64,000 nucleotides of DNA from Amylostereum areolatum (taxonomy: Eukaryota; Basidiomycota; Agaricomycetes; Russulales; Stereaceae): positions 62,001 to 126,000 of the forward strand of contig SAXG01000061.1 in the NCBI GenBank assembly GCA_012932865.1. The letters are read 5' to 3'. Position 1 is the stretch's first letter, and every line of letters starts with the position of its first letter. Below, in pieces: positions 33,477 to 42,463 of the stretch. Both the position numbers and the translations under genes were made by a program. Below the pieces are notes generated by a model. The model did not search any database. It was not told where the DNA came from and worked only from the letters and a program-made list of their open reading frames with translations.

Positions 33477-34367
33477 ATGGCCTTCCCCAACTCCTTGAAA
33501 CACGCCCCCCTCCCGGATTGTTTGTGCCCGCCCGAGGCAGGAGTACAACCCAAAGTCGAAGTGCGATTTGTGGAAAAAATGGGATGCGAGATGCTGGGGT
33601 GTAAGAAGTATAGGACGCAGGGGTGGATCGACTGCGGTGTATACGGTGCGCCGCCTCCTAACTCCTGGAGGGTCTGTGGTATTGACCTGTTCACAGTGCC
33701 GCAGGATACCTACGACGCCAGGTACGAGGCTCGCGGCGACAGGGTCGGAGTGCCGGATGATGTGATCCTCCAATGGAACAAAGAGGACCTGAACCCGCGC
33801 TGGAACAGAGAACAGGTGAAAGCACAGGCTGCGCAGGGCCTTCCAGCCATTGACAAGCGCACTCGGGGGTTGCTCTACAAGTCCACGACCGCCCAAGGGA
33901 AGCGCCCGATCGGAGAAGTGGAGGACGGTGCGACCCAGCCGGCCAGAGTAACCCCTTTCTCCTCTCCGACGCACGCGCCCGAGGCCGCCTCATCCCACCA
34001 CCCACCGCTCGGCCCTTTCGCGACAGCCTCTTCACCCCAGGCTTCACCATCCGGCACCAATAAGCGCCAGGCCGCGCTCCAAATGCTGGAAGAAGCAGAC
34101 GTCGAAGAAAGGTTCGGCGAAATCCAGACCGCGAGGCTCAACAAGGTTGTTCGGGAGCAAGGTGTCACGATCCAGAAGCTCAAGGTGGACCTCGACGTCC
34201 AGCGCAAGGCTGTGAAGGGGCGCGACGATCGCATCATCAAGAAGAGCGAGGAAAACAGCGAGCTGTCGAAGAAGGTGCGGGAGCTGCAGGCGCGCGTCGA
34301 GGACTTGGAGGAGAAGTTGAGGGACGCAGAGATGTACGTGGGCACGCTCCCAGAGGCCGACGCTTGA
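33477..34367 (+). CDS. Hypothetical coiled-coil protein H (296 aa, intronless)
   Basis: This is a single uninterrupted reading frame with a good ATG context (CTCACCATGG) and a TATA box 60 bp upstream. The N-terminal about 130 residues contain Cys-rich pieces (LPDCLCPPE, MGCEMLGCKKY, YTVPQD-type segments) and a possible globular fold. The middle is Pro/Ser-rich. Residues about 200-290 form a Lys/Glu-rich coiled coil (LNKVVREQGVTIQKLK, ELSKKVRELQARVEDLEEKL). No family is recognised. It lies just outside the right repeat array and shares an upstream dyad element with gene I, so it may belong to the same mobile unit. Confidence 0.7.
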   Translation: MAFPNSLKHAPLPDCLCPPEAGVQPKVEVRFVEKMGCEMLGCKKYRTQGWIDCGVYGAPPPNSWRVCGIDLFTVPQDTYDARYEARGDRVGVPDDVILQWNKEDLNPRWNREQVKAQAAQGLPAIDKRTRGLLYKSTTAQGKRPIGEVEDGATQPARVTPFSSPTHAPEAASSHHPPLGPFATASSPQASPSGTNKRQAALQMLEEADVEERFGEIQTARLNKVVREQGVTIQKLKVDLDVQRKAVKGRDDRIIKKSEENSELSKKVRELQARVEDLEEKLRDAEMYVGTLPEADA

Positions 34368-34406
34368 GGCCTTGAGGCATGGGGTGAAACATTGGCTGGT
34401 TACTTT

Positions 34407-34807
34407 TACGCTTCAGGTCGTTTGCAGGCAGTGTGCGCGTGGTCGAAGGCCCTCTCGGGGTGTTGGCGCGGGGGCGGGGTGGCGGTCGCGATTGGGAGCG
34501 GGTTGATATATGCGTACTTACATCACGGAGTGCAAGCATGAGTTGTTTTTCCATGGCATGCGTGAGGACTGGTGCAAGTTGAATTAAATTGAACGCGTGA
34601 ACGGACCTGGCGGCGCGACACGACACGTTAATGGATCTGGCACGCAGGCGCGTTAACGGGTCAGGGGCGTGAGAACGAATCGGCTCAGTACTGCGGGGCT
34701 GTTTAAAAAGGGACGCTCCCAATCGCGACCGCCACCCCGCCCCCGCGCCAACACCCCGAGAGGGTCTTCGACCACGCGCACACTGCCTGCAAACGACCTG
34801 AAGCGTA
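34407..34807. repeat. 94-bp inverted repeat with 213-bp loop
   Basis: Arms 34407-34500 and 34714-34807 are reverse complements with one mismatch (C/T at about 34450). The arm starts TACGCTTCAGGTCG and ends GATTGGGAGCG. The loop contains one GTTAATGG and one GCGCGTTAACGGG word related to the arrays. It starts 40 bp after the stop of gene H. It could be a foldback element or a hairpin in the gene H 3' UTR. Confidence 0.88.
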
Positions 34808-35236
34808 CGGTGACCCATGGGTGAGTCCTCGCCTGGTTTATTTTATTTTCCACTGCGCCAGCCGCCCAAGTGGGAGCATGGGGGCTGCGTGAGCCGCGAC
34901 TACGGCACGTACATTTTTTTCTCTTTCACATCCCCACATCGTCCACCGTGTCACTTTGCGCGGTGGGTTCTGAATATAAGCATGGGAGCCGCGTGATTAT
35001 ACCGGCACCCTGCGACGAGGACGAACCCTTGCCAGAACCACATTTCTTGTTGCGCAGACCCTTTGTTGTGTTATCATTGGCAGCGTCTGGCGCGACGCGT
35101 CCCATCACGTGCCTTCTTATCAGTGCACGTGCGTGTTGGTCAGCCCGCAGAGGTGCCAGGCGGACGACTCCTCTTCTTGCTTCCCGCCCCAACCACCCCA
35201 ACCCCCGTGGACACCTTGTCCTCCCACCACAGCGGT
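34808..35236. other. Intergenic between inverted repeat and gene I
   Basis: No coding pattern is supported. There is a TTTTATTTTATTTTCC tract at about 34840 and TATA-like TGAATATAAGC at about 34971, which could serve gene I. Confidence 0.35.
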
Positions 35237-35284
35237 CCGCCCTTTGAGGCGGACCTACGCATGCTTGTGCCGCCTTTTGGCGGT
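35237..35284 (+). promoter_or_regulatory. Paired dyad element upstream of gene I
   Basis: CCGCCCTTTGAGGCGG is followed about 15 bp later by TGCCGCCTTTTGGCGG, matching 33143-33192 upstream of gene H. It directly precedes the ATG at 35288. Confidence 0.55.
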
Positions 35285-35287
35285 CTC

Positions 35288-36503
35288 ATGTGCAGGCCAG
35301 TGCGATCCCCCACCCCCGCCCCTTCTCCCCCTTCTCCCCCCACATTCTCGGATGCCTTACGTAATTATTTTGCTCTATCACTTGGGCGTCATCTGGAGGC
35401 CGATGGCGACGTGCTGACCTTTGCGCAAGAAATCATACAGAGGCACTCTTTACTGGGGGGCCGTGATGAAGACCCATCCGACTTCTCTTCCCGGTGTGAG
35501 GTGGTCTGGGCGGGGCCGACGGGCGCATGCCCCCTGGACGCGGTCCCCAGCAGGGTTGAAAAGCCTTGGGAGCAATGTTCGTTTGCAGACCAGCCGCCGC
35601 CTTGGTGAGAATTGCTTCTCCCTCTACTTCTCCTGCCGACTGACCGCCCCGAAGCGACACCCGCCGCGACCTCCCCGCGAAGTTCGACGGGGTGCCGCCA
35701 CAAGGCCATCGTATCTGGGCAAGCGTTTGTCAGCTGGCCGCGCTCGACTACGCCGCGCGCGACATGTCAAACCTGGCGCTGGTTTGTCGTCATTTCTGGG
35801 AGGTCTGCAAGCGACCTCCTGCGGTTTTCTGGGCGGAGGACACGGAGAAGCTCGGGAGTTTTTTTGACGACGTTGTGGGCTATTATGCCGCCATGGAAGG
35901 GCTCGCGCCGACTCGCGCGGCAAGCTTCCTGGGCGTGGAGGAGCTGGCAGTTTCGCTTCCACGGGGGGGTGGCCGCGAGGGGTTCGCGAGGCGGCGGCGC
36001 GGGCGATTCCTCTCGTCGGAGGGCTGGGTCGAGTTTGTTTGGCGTGGGAATGCGCTGGAGGAGGGGAGGCGGAGGCGCTGGCTGCTGTCGCCAGGTGCTG
36101 GCCTGAGGAGGGTGGCGGTGCGACGGCTCTGTAGCTATGGGAGCGGGCGCCGCGCCGTGCGAGAATGGCTGGCGCAAGGCGGGCGCCTTGGGACGACGAG
36201 CGGTTTATGGAGGTTGCCTGCCGGTTTGGAAGGGTGGAGGAGCTATGCATTGTCACAGCGGGGCATGGGTGGGGTGATGGCGTCGCTGGTGGCGGGTTTG
36301 AGCCTCGGCGGGCGTTGCACATGCTGTGTCGCCTGCGCGAGCGCCTGCCGGGCTTGGAGAAGGTTCGACTCGTGCTCGGCACCCACTTCGACAAGATGTC
36401 TCCGCCCTGCATGGGCGTGTGGGCGGGCGCAGAGGCTGACGTAGTTTGGCGGCTGGAGGCGGGCGCGTGGCAAGTGTATACATCCTCGTTTTCTCAAATT
36501 TGA
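35288..36503 (+). pseudogene. F-box-like protein I, probable frameshift
   Basis: The N-terminal exon reads TFSDALRNYFALSLGRHLEA, LTFAQEIIQRHSLLGG and ends near 35605. After an intron, an F-box-like stretch appears (RIWASVCQLAALDY...MSNLALVCRHFWEVCKRPP, about 35.7-35.82 kb), then FWAEDTEKLGSFFDDVVGYY and Arg/Gly-rich sequence up to about 36.17 kb. The conserved-looking C-terminus (DERFMEVACRFGRVEEL, ALHMLCRLRERLPGLEKVRL, WRLEAGAWQVYTS) lies in a different frame from about 36.165 kb with no clear intron between. A one-base-type frame change near 36.17-36.20 kb is therefore likely. The function is unknown beyond possible SCF adaptor origin. Confidence 0.5.
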
Positions 36504-36639
36504 TGCATACTGTCTCCTCATGCCACGGCCTGCGGCACGCAGGGAGACGGGAGGCGGGGCTTTTATGAGAGAGCACGAAGGGGTGCGCGCCTGCAACGCA
36601 ACGCACCCCAAACTCACCCCACACGCCAGTGAACAATTC

Positions 36640-37380
36640 AATTCGACCCTTCGACCCCGGCCTCCCTCCCCGGCCTTCAAACGCAATTTTCCTCTCCGGC
36701 CTTCAAACCCGCCCGGAAAGGTGGCGGCAAAGACGTCGGACCCTTACAACGACGGCCTTCACCGCCCAGGCGAAGGGGGGACGGCGGGGTGGTGGCGGGG
36801 ACGGCGACGGCGGCGTCCGTGGGGGTGGTCGAGGGTGAAACAGCCGAGGCGCCGTCGTCGACGGGCAGCTGCACGGCGCTGGTAGGGGTGGGGCACGCAG
36901 AGCGTGCTCTAAACAAGGTGAGATACTTAACATTGTATTAGCAACCAGCACTCACCCGAGGGCAGACGCGGAGGGCGAGAAGCGAGAGGTAGGTGGGTCG
37001 TGGAGGCAGCGTGGGAGCGGGGCCATGAGGTCGGACATGGAGGGCTGAGGTGGAAGGTAGAGGTGGAGGGCGGGAGGTGTTGAGGTGGTAGAGGAGGGTG
37101 AAGGACTGAAGGGACGCGCTGGGTGGAGCGGACGCGGCGGGACAGGTTCGACACGGGATCAACGCAGGATCGACGGGGAATCAACGCAGGATCGACGCGG
37201 GATCGACGCAGGACCCCACCCGTTTCCGCCGGTTCCTCGCCCGTCCTTTCCATAGCGCGGTTGTCCGCTCCCACCTCCGACGAACTCCTGCTGGGAGCAC
37301 GGTTGCCCCTGGCTTCACGCCCAGCCGCAGTGCTCGCGCGTCGCGCGGGGATCAAGGCGGGGCGTGCACGCGCGGTCTAA
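36640..37380. repeat. Repeat unit 1 (related to 37.49-38.75 kb)
   Basis: This shares many words in the same order with the next unit: CCTTCAAAC clusters, ACGACGGCCTTCA, CCGTCGTCGAC, a GGTGAGA/ACTCACC pair, GTGGGTCGT, GGGGCCATG and a terminal GCACGCRCSGTCTAA. On the minus strand both units can encode a short tail, VKAVVVRVRRLCRHL here and MKAVVRCVRRLYRHL there, then a stop. A small duplicated gene is therefore conceivable. A GATCRACGCAGG-type tandem repeat lies at about 37158-37216. Confidence 0.6.
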
Positions 37381-37489
37381 CATTCAAATTCATTCATATT
37401 GGTCAGGCTATATACAGCAAGCATCAAGACAAAAAATTACAAGAAATTTCAAGCAAAGAACCCAAGAATAGCCTCGACTTCAGCCCCCC

Positions 37490-38752
37490 CCCTCTCCGAC
37501 CTTCAAATCTGTGCCTCTCCGACCTTCAAACCTGCGCCTCTCCGACCTTCAAACCTGCGCGCGAAGGTGCCGGTAGAGACGGCGAACGCAACGAACGACG
37601 GCCTTCATCGGCCGGGGCCGGGGGTGGTGGTGGTGGTGGTGGTGGTGGTGGGCCGAATGGCCGAGCCGCCGTCGTCGACAGGCGGCTGAACGGCAGAGTG
37701 GGTACTAAAAAGGTGAGAAACTCACCTTCGCTTTGCGACTCGGAACTCACCTGGGCGGGGAATACACAGGTGGAGAGGGCATGCGAACGCCCGCGGTTTT
37801 GACGAAAGGACGAAACTTGAATGGAGGGAGGGAGGGTGGGTCGTAGAGGAAGAGCGGGAGTGGGGCCATGTGGGCAGAGGTGGTGGGCGGAGGTAAAGGG
37901 TGGTGGAGGCCGAAGGAGGACGCGGCGGGACGTCGAGAGGACGCGGTGGGACGGAGTAGGACGCGGAGGAACGTCACGTCGAAGTGGTGGAGGTCGAAGG
38001 AGGACGCGGAGGTCGACGGAGGTCGTGGAGGTCGAAGGAGGACGCGGAGGTCGAAGGAGGACGCGGAGGTCGAAGGAGGATGCGGCGGGACGTCGAGGGG
38101 GTGGAAGTCGAGGTGGTGGAGGACGAAGGAGGACGTGGCGGAAGGATGAGGACGCGGTGGGACGTCGAGAGGACGGGGCGGGGACGTCGAGGACGCGTTG
38201 AGGACGAGGACGCGGCGGGGACGGAGTAGGCGGCGGGGACGGAGTAGGCGGAGGGACATCGAATTGGTGGAGGCCGAAGGAGGACGCGGCGGGAGGATGA
38301 GGACGGGGCGGGGACGTCGAGAGGACGCGGCGGGGACGTCGAGAGGACGCGGCGGGGACGTCGAGAGGACGCGGCGGGGACGTCGAGAGGACGCGGCGGG
38401 GACGTCGAGAGGACGCGGTGGGGACGTCGAGAGGACGCGGCGGGGACGTCGAGAGGACGCGGCAGGGACGTCGAGAGGACGCGGCGGGGACGTCGAGAGG
38501 ACGCGGCGGGGACGTCGAGAGGACGCGGCGGGGACGTCGAGAGGACGCGGCGGGGACGTCGAGAGGACGCGGCGGGGACGTCGAGAGGACGCGGCGGGGA
38601 CGTCGAGAGGACGCGGCGGGGACGTCGAGAGGACGCGGCGGGGACGTCGAGAGGACGCGGCGGGGACGTCGAGAGGACGCGGCGGGGACGACAAGAGGAG
38701 CGGCGGGGACGACGCGGCGGGACGTCGAGAGGCGTGTGCACGCACCGTCTAA
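37490..38752. repeat. Repeat unit 2, expanded by a minisatellite
   Basis: This is the second copy of the unit at 36.64-37.38 kb. It is longer because of GGAGG-rich repeats (37.9-38.28 kb) and the 22-bp minisatellite. It contains a (GGT)n run at about 37621-37652. On the minus strand a spliced reading MAPLPLFLYDPPSLPP...RCVRRLYRHL is possible, parallel to unit 1, but I cannot show it is a gene. Confidence 0.6.
38297..38690. repeat. 22-bp minisatellite, about 18 copies
   Basis: The unit GAGGACGCGGCGGGGACGTC plus GA (22 bp) is repeated nearly perfectly with a few single-base variants (GCGGTG, GCGGCA, GGGGCG). Because 22 is not a multiple of three, every frame stays open with a 22-residue Arg/Pro/Ser repeat. 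The long open frames here are therefore compositional. Confidence 0.95.
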
Positions 38753-39475
38753 GGTGGCTGCCGGGAGGACTCATGGGTTTAACGAACACGTTTGCCCCAG
38801 TGTGTCTGTGATCGGGGGCAGGGGGGCGACGCACCCTTCCAAACAATACGCCGACCACCCCTCCTGAATGGGTTATCGGGACGCATCGCCCCGCCTTTCC
38901 TGCGGACGTCAGTCCTGATGTAACGCGGCCCTGTGCATCACGTCGTGCGACGCACGCGCGGACGCAGGGGGTCGCGTACCACAACAGGGGCGGGACTAAT
39001 GGGAGACGTCGGGTGGCGGCGGGATGGTGGGGGGCGGCGCCGTGCACGCGCGCGACGGTGAACGTGAATTCACCAACCGCACAGGCGTGGATGGCGGGGC
39101 CGTGGAAACGGTGGCTGGGGAGAAGGCAGACCAATGATGCACCAACGCCGAAATGGCGCCTTTGAACGCCAGAGAAGGGGTTAGCGGATGGAGAGAGGAG
39201 ACGTGTGGGGCGCTCACCCGGGAGCCAAGTGGAATCTCCAACCCAAACGCATCCTTCGCACAGCTTGAGGAGGGTAGAGGGGGCGGCGCGGGCACCCTGA
39301 CGTCGTCGTTGGACGGAGCGCTGCGGATTGAAACGTAGAGGTGGTGGAATGAGTGGCGAAAGGGGCGGATGAGAAAGGATCGGGGAGGGAGGACGTGAAG
39401 GAGGCGCGCGAGGAGCAGGCTGAGTAGAGGTCGAGATGACCTTGGAACGAGAAGCGATGATGCGCCACTTAAATT
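38753..39475. other. Repeat-flanking intergenic DNA
   Basis: No gene is recognised. It is GC-rich with open frames lacking any domain or codon pattern. Nothing further is supported. Confidence 0.4.
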
Positions 39476-39548
39476 CAAGGATATATGGTTAAGTGGTAAT
39501 ATGCTACATAGGTTCCAAAGGCTGGAGTTCAATCCCGCAGGAAGTCAT
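39476..39548 (+). other. tRNA-like sequence (degenerate tRNA or SINE head)
   Basis: AAGGATATATGGTTAAGTGG looks like an acceptor/D-arm start with an A-box-like TGGTTAAGTGG. A B-box-like GAGTTCAATCC follows about 40 bp later, before CCGCAGG. The T stem has a mismatch and I could not form a full cloverleaf. A tRNA-derived SINE, a nuclear copy of a mitochondrial tRNA, or a chance match are all possible. Confidence 0.35.
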
Positions 39549-39584
39549 TTATTTTGTAATCGAAATTGAAGCCGGGCACGGGAC

Positions 39585-39660
39585 CTGTGCCTGGGGAGGG
39601 AGACAGATCAGATGCAACCGGTGTTAACAGCCGGATGCAACCAGTGAACTGAACATCTAC
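39585..39660 (-). repeat. Dispersed repeat fragment shared with 3.1 kb
   Basis: The reverse complement of this stretch matches 3085-3150 over about 60 bp (CATCCGGCTGT, GGTTGCATCTGATCTGTCTC, CCCTCCCCAGGCAC) with small differences. It lies 40 bp beyond the tRNA-like piece and may be the body of the same short element. Confidence 0.65.
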
Positions 39661-39924
39661 TTCAGCTTCAATTGCACAAATACACAGTACATACACAACA
39701 GTATACAGTATGAGCCGCTATCAAGAGGGTTGTACTGTATACCACTGATTAACATTCAAACACGGCAAAGGGAAAACTAACATGGAAACATATCGAGAAC
39801 ACCGAGAAGATTGCGACGAAATTTTCTATGTAAGTAATACAAGCCACGAAGAAGGGGACTATTCCAAAGCGTAAGCTGCTCACCACCATATATCCGGAAC
39901 TATCGTACTAGTAGAGTAACCTCC
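39661..39924. other. Short intergenic with a 10-bp hairpin
   Basis: GTATACAGTA at 39701 and TACTGTATAC at 39733 form a perfect 10-bp stem. Otherwise this is AT-richer DNA that probably holds the 3' UTR of gene K1. Confidence 0.4.
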
Positions 39925-40707
39925 TCAAACATTGCCGTCGTCGAAGTCGGATGCCCCGCTTATGGCAGTACGAACATGGATGATATACCCATCATCGGTG
40001 GGAAACACGGTGATGCTTTCATTGGATTTCGACGCACGACCCTGACGCGGGCGACGGTAAGGATTGAAGGCAGGGCACTTTCCTTTCTCATTACAAACAC
40101 GTCCCGACGAACTTGGCGCCCCGTCCGTGTTTACATCTCCGGCGCTCGGCATGAGAGACGGCTCGGGAAAAAAGGCAGGCACAGGTGCGACCGACGGCGG
40201 GTAATGGTAAGGGTTGGGTGGATAGGCTGCCGGTGGAGGGAAAGGCTGTGGGTAGCCGTAAGGAGGATACGGCGGTTGGAAGTTCGGATCGAAGTAAGGG
40301 TGGTATTGGGCGACGAAGTTGGACGTCCCGTTCCCCGCAACCTGTGGAGGAGGAGCCTGTCCAGAAATTTAGATGACGTCGACTCAGGGCAGAAGAAAAT
40401 GAAGATCACTCACCACTGGAGGCGGGTAGTAGGCACGGTCATCCGCGACATCGGATGCGGGATCGGTAGCCTGTGGAGTGTGCACGAGGATGGCGGGTGG
40501 ACCCATAGTGTGTCCGGAGGTGTCGCGGTACTCGCGTCCTTGAACGAGTTGATCTCCGCCGCGGGGCATGGGCAAGACGGGGTCTGCCATTTCCGATGCC
40601 GTCGAGTCATTCTGAGAGGCATTCCACGATGAATCGAGTGGATCCAAGCGTATGTTTGGGTACCAGGCAACGGGAACTTGAAGGGATGAGGAGGCCAGAT
40701 TATGCAT
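39925..40707 (-). CDS. Pro/Tyr-rich protein K1 (palindrome left copy)
   Basis: Two exons (40707-40414 and 40356-39925) mirror gene K2 exactly, giving 241 codons without the stop. The N-terminus reads MHNLASSSLQVPVAWYPNIR. The middle is Pro/Tyr-rich and low in complexity, suggesting disorder. The C-terminus has KCPAFNPYRRPRQGR and the well-kept block ITVFPTDDGYIIHVRTA. No known domain. K1 and K2 are nearly identical in exon 1 and early exon 2 but differ at about a quarter of the last 70 residues. I see no stop or frameshift, so both copies may be functional. Confidence 0.65.
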
Positions 40708-41144
40708 TGAGGACCAGGTGGATTGAAAGTAGGTTGCGTTCGAGTGCAGGAGATGGGACGTGGACTCGGTCGATGTGATGACAACTCATGGTTGAGGGCG
40801 AGGGTTTTAAATGAGAGAGGGTTGAGAGGTTTAGACAGTCAAGCACACAAGATCACACATCCGCGCTTCGGACGAGGTTTACTGCAGTGTTACCCAGTTA
40901 GTCTCAGGGTATGTTCGTTCGAGCGCAGACCCAACGAACATACCCTGAGACTAACTGGGTAACACTGCAGTAAACCTCGTTCGAAGCGCGGATGTGTGAT
41001 CTTGTGTGCTTGACTGTCTAAACCTCTCAACCCTCTCTCATTTAAAACCCTCGCCCTCAACCATGAGTTGTCATCACATCGACCGAGTCCACGTCCCATC
41101 TCCTGCACTCGAACGCAACCTACTTTCAATCCACCTGGTCCTCA

Positions 41145-41927
41145 ATGCATAATCTGGCCTCCTCATCCCTTCAAGTTCCCGTTGCCTGGTACCCAAACAT
41201 ACGCTTGGATCCACTCGATTCATCGTGGAATGCCTCTCAGAATGACTCGACGGCATCGGAAATGGCAGACCCCGTCTTGCCCACGCCCCGCGGCGGAGAT
41301 CAACTCGTTCAAGGACGCGAGTACCGCGACACCTCCGGACACACTATGGGTCCACCCGCCATCCTCGTGCACACTCCACAGGCTACCGATCCCGCATCCG
41401 ATGTCGCGGATGACCGTGCCTACTACCCGCCTCCAGTGGTGAGTGATCTTCATTTTCTTCTGCCCTGAGTCGACGTCATCTAAATTTCTGGACAGGCTCC
41501 TCCTCCACAGGTTGCGGGGAACGGGACGTCCAACTTCGTCGCCCAATACCACCCTTACTTCGATCCGAACTTCCAACCGCCGTATCCTCCTTACGGCTAC
41601 CCACAGCCTTTCCCTCCACCGGCAGCCTATCCACCCAACCCTTACCATTACCCGCCGTCGGTCGCACCTGTGCCTGCCTTTTTTCCCGAGCCGTCTCTCA
41701 TGCCGAGCGCCGGAAATTCGAATGCGGATGGGGCGCCAAGTTCGTCGGGACGCGTTCGGAATGCGAAAGGAAAGCGCCCCGCCTTCAATCCTTATCGTCG
41801 CCTGCGTCAGGATCGTGTGTCAAAACCCAATGAAAACGTCACCGTGTTTCCCACCGATGATGGGTATATCATCCATGTTCGTACGACCGGGCAGTCCGTC
41901 GACTTCAAGGAGGAGAGTGAGGACTGA
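41145..41927 (+). CDS. Pro/Tyr-rich protein K2 (palindrome right copy)
   Basis: Exon 1 is 41145-41438, the intron 41439-41495 (GTGAGT...GGACAG) and exon 2 41496-41927. The 241-residue product has QYHPYFDPNFQPPYPPYGYP-type Pro/Tyr repeats, then PAFFPEPSLMPSAG, KRPAFNPYRRLRQDR, VTVFPTDDGYIIHVRTT and an acidic end. Another ATG at about 41063 opens only a 30-residue frame, so I use 41145. A TATA-like TTTAAAA lies at about 41041. The Tyr-containing C-terminal block is the best conserved between the copies, so it is probably the functional part. The function is unknown. Confidence 0.65.
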
Positions 41928-42463
41928 CGGGAAGGAGCTGTTGTAAACGTCTTGCTCTCGATGTTTGTGTTTTCGATATATTTGCTCGCTTTCGACCGTG
42001 CTCTGGATCTGGTGTTATCTGCCGCCATGTATGTGCTTCGAGAATTATCGTGACTGCTGCCCAGTTGCCTCATAAAATCCGGCCTACGTAGTAGTTTGAA
42101 ACTACCTGCCTTCTTAGTACGCAACTTGGCTTTTTGAATGTGTAACCCATTGTACCATCTAAACCATTCGACAGAGTTATTCATGTCGAATTTGAGACGA
42201 GGACATCGGTATCCACATTCCTGCTAAAGAGTCACCAAAATTGCTCAACCAGATCTAACAAGTGAGCCATGGTCGAGATAAACAAATCAGAGTATTAAGA
42301 ATCCACATACGTGTTGGGTCAGAGGTAACCCTTGTCCACAGAGACGCAACATGCGAAGAATGATGGAAGTATAGCAGACGAACAAAACATATGACAGCTA
42401 GCAGACGCACAACTAACACGCAAAGCAAGCACAACATAACAGCACCGAGCAAATCGAAAGCGC
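41928..42463. other. Intergenic between K2 and Argonaute
   Basis: These genes converge here, so the stretch should hold two 3' UTRs. It is AT-richer than the genes. No RNA gene or coding pattern seen. Confidence 0.4.

Larger units (their letters stand above)
39925..41927. repeat. About 2-kb palindrome: two 995-bp arms, 13-bp spacer
   Basis: Arms 39925-40919 and 40933-41927 are inverted copies with no net length change (paired coordinates always sum to 81852). The spacer is 40920-40932. The inner three quarters are almost identical; the outer ends (last about 200 bp of each gene) are clearly diverged. The centre lies between the two divergent promoters. The sharp similarity gradient suggests repeated gene conversion in the inner part. 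Confidence 0.95.

Noticed and set aside
37747..39134. Long minus-strand open frames (332 and 386 codons) of Ser/Arg/Pro repeats
   Set aside because: They are created by the 22-bp minisatellite and GGAGG-rich DNA, which leave all frames open. There is no start context or domain.
39476..39548. Functional tRNA gene
   Set aside because: The A- and B-box-like words are present, but the T stem has a mismatch and the acceptor stem does not pair, so I list it only as tRNA-like.
40723..41129. Two mirror-image 79-codon frames across the palindrome centre
   Set aside because: They are antisense to the 5' part of the K genes and exist twice only because of the inverted repeat.
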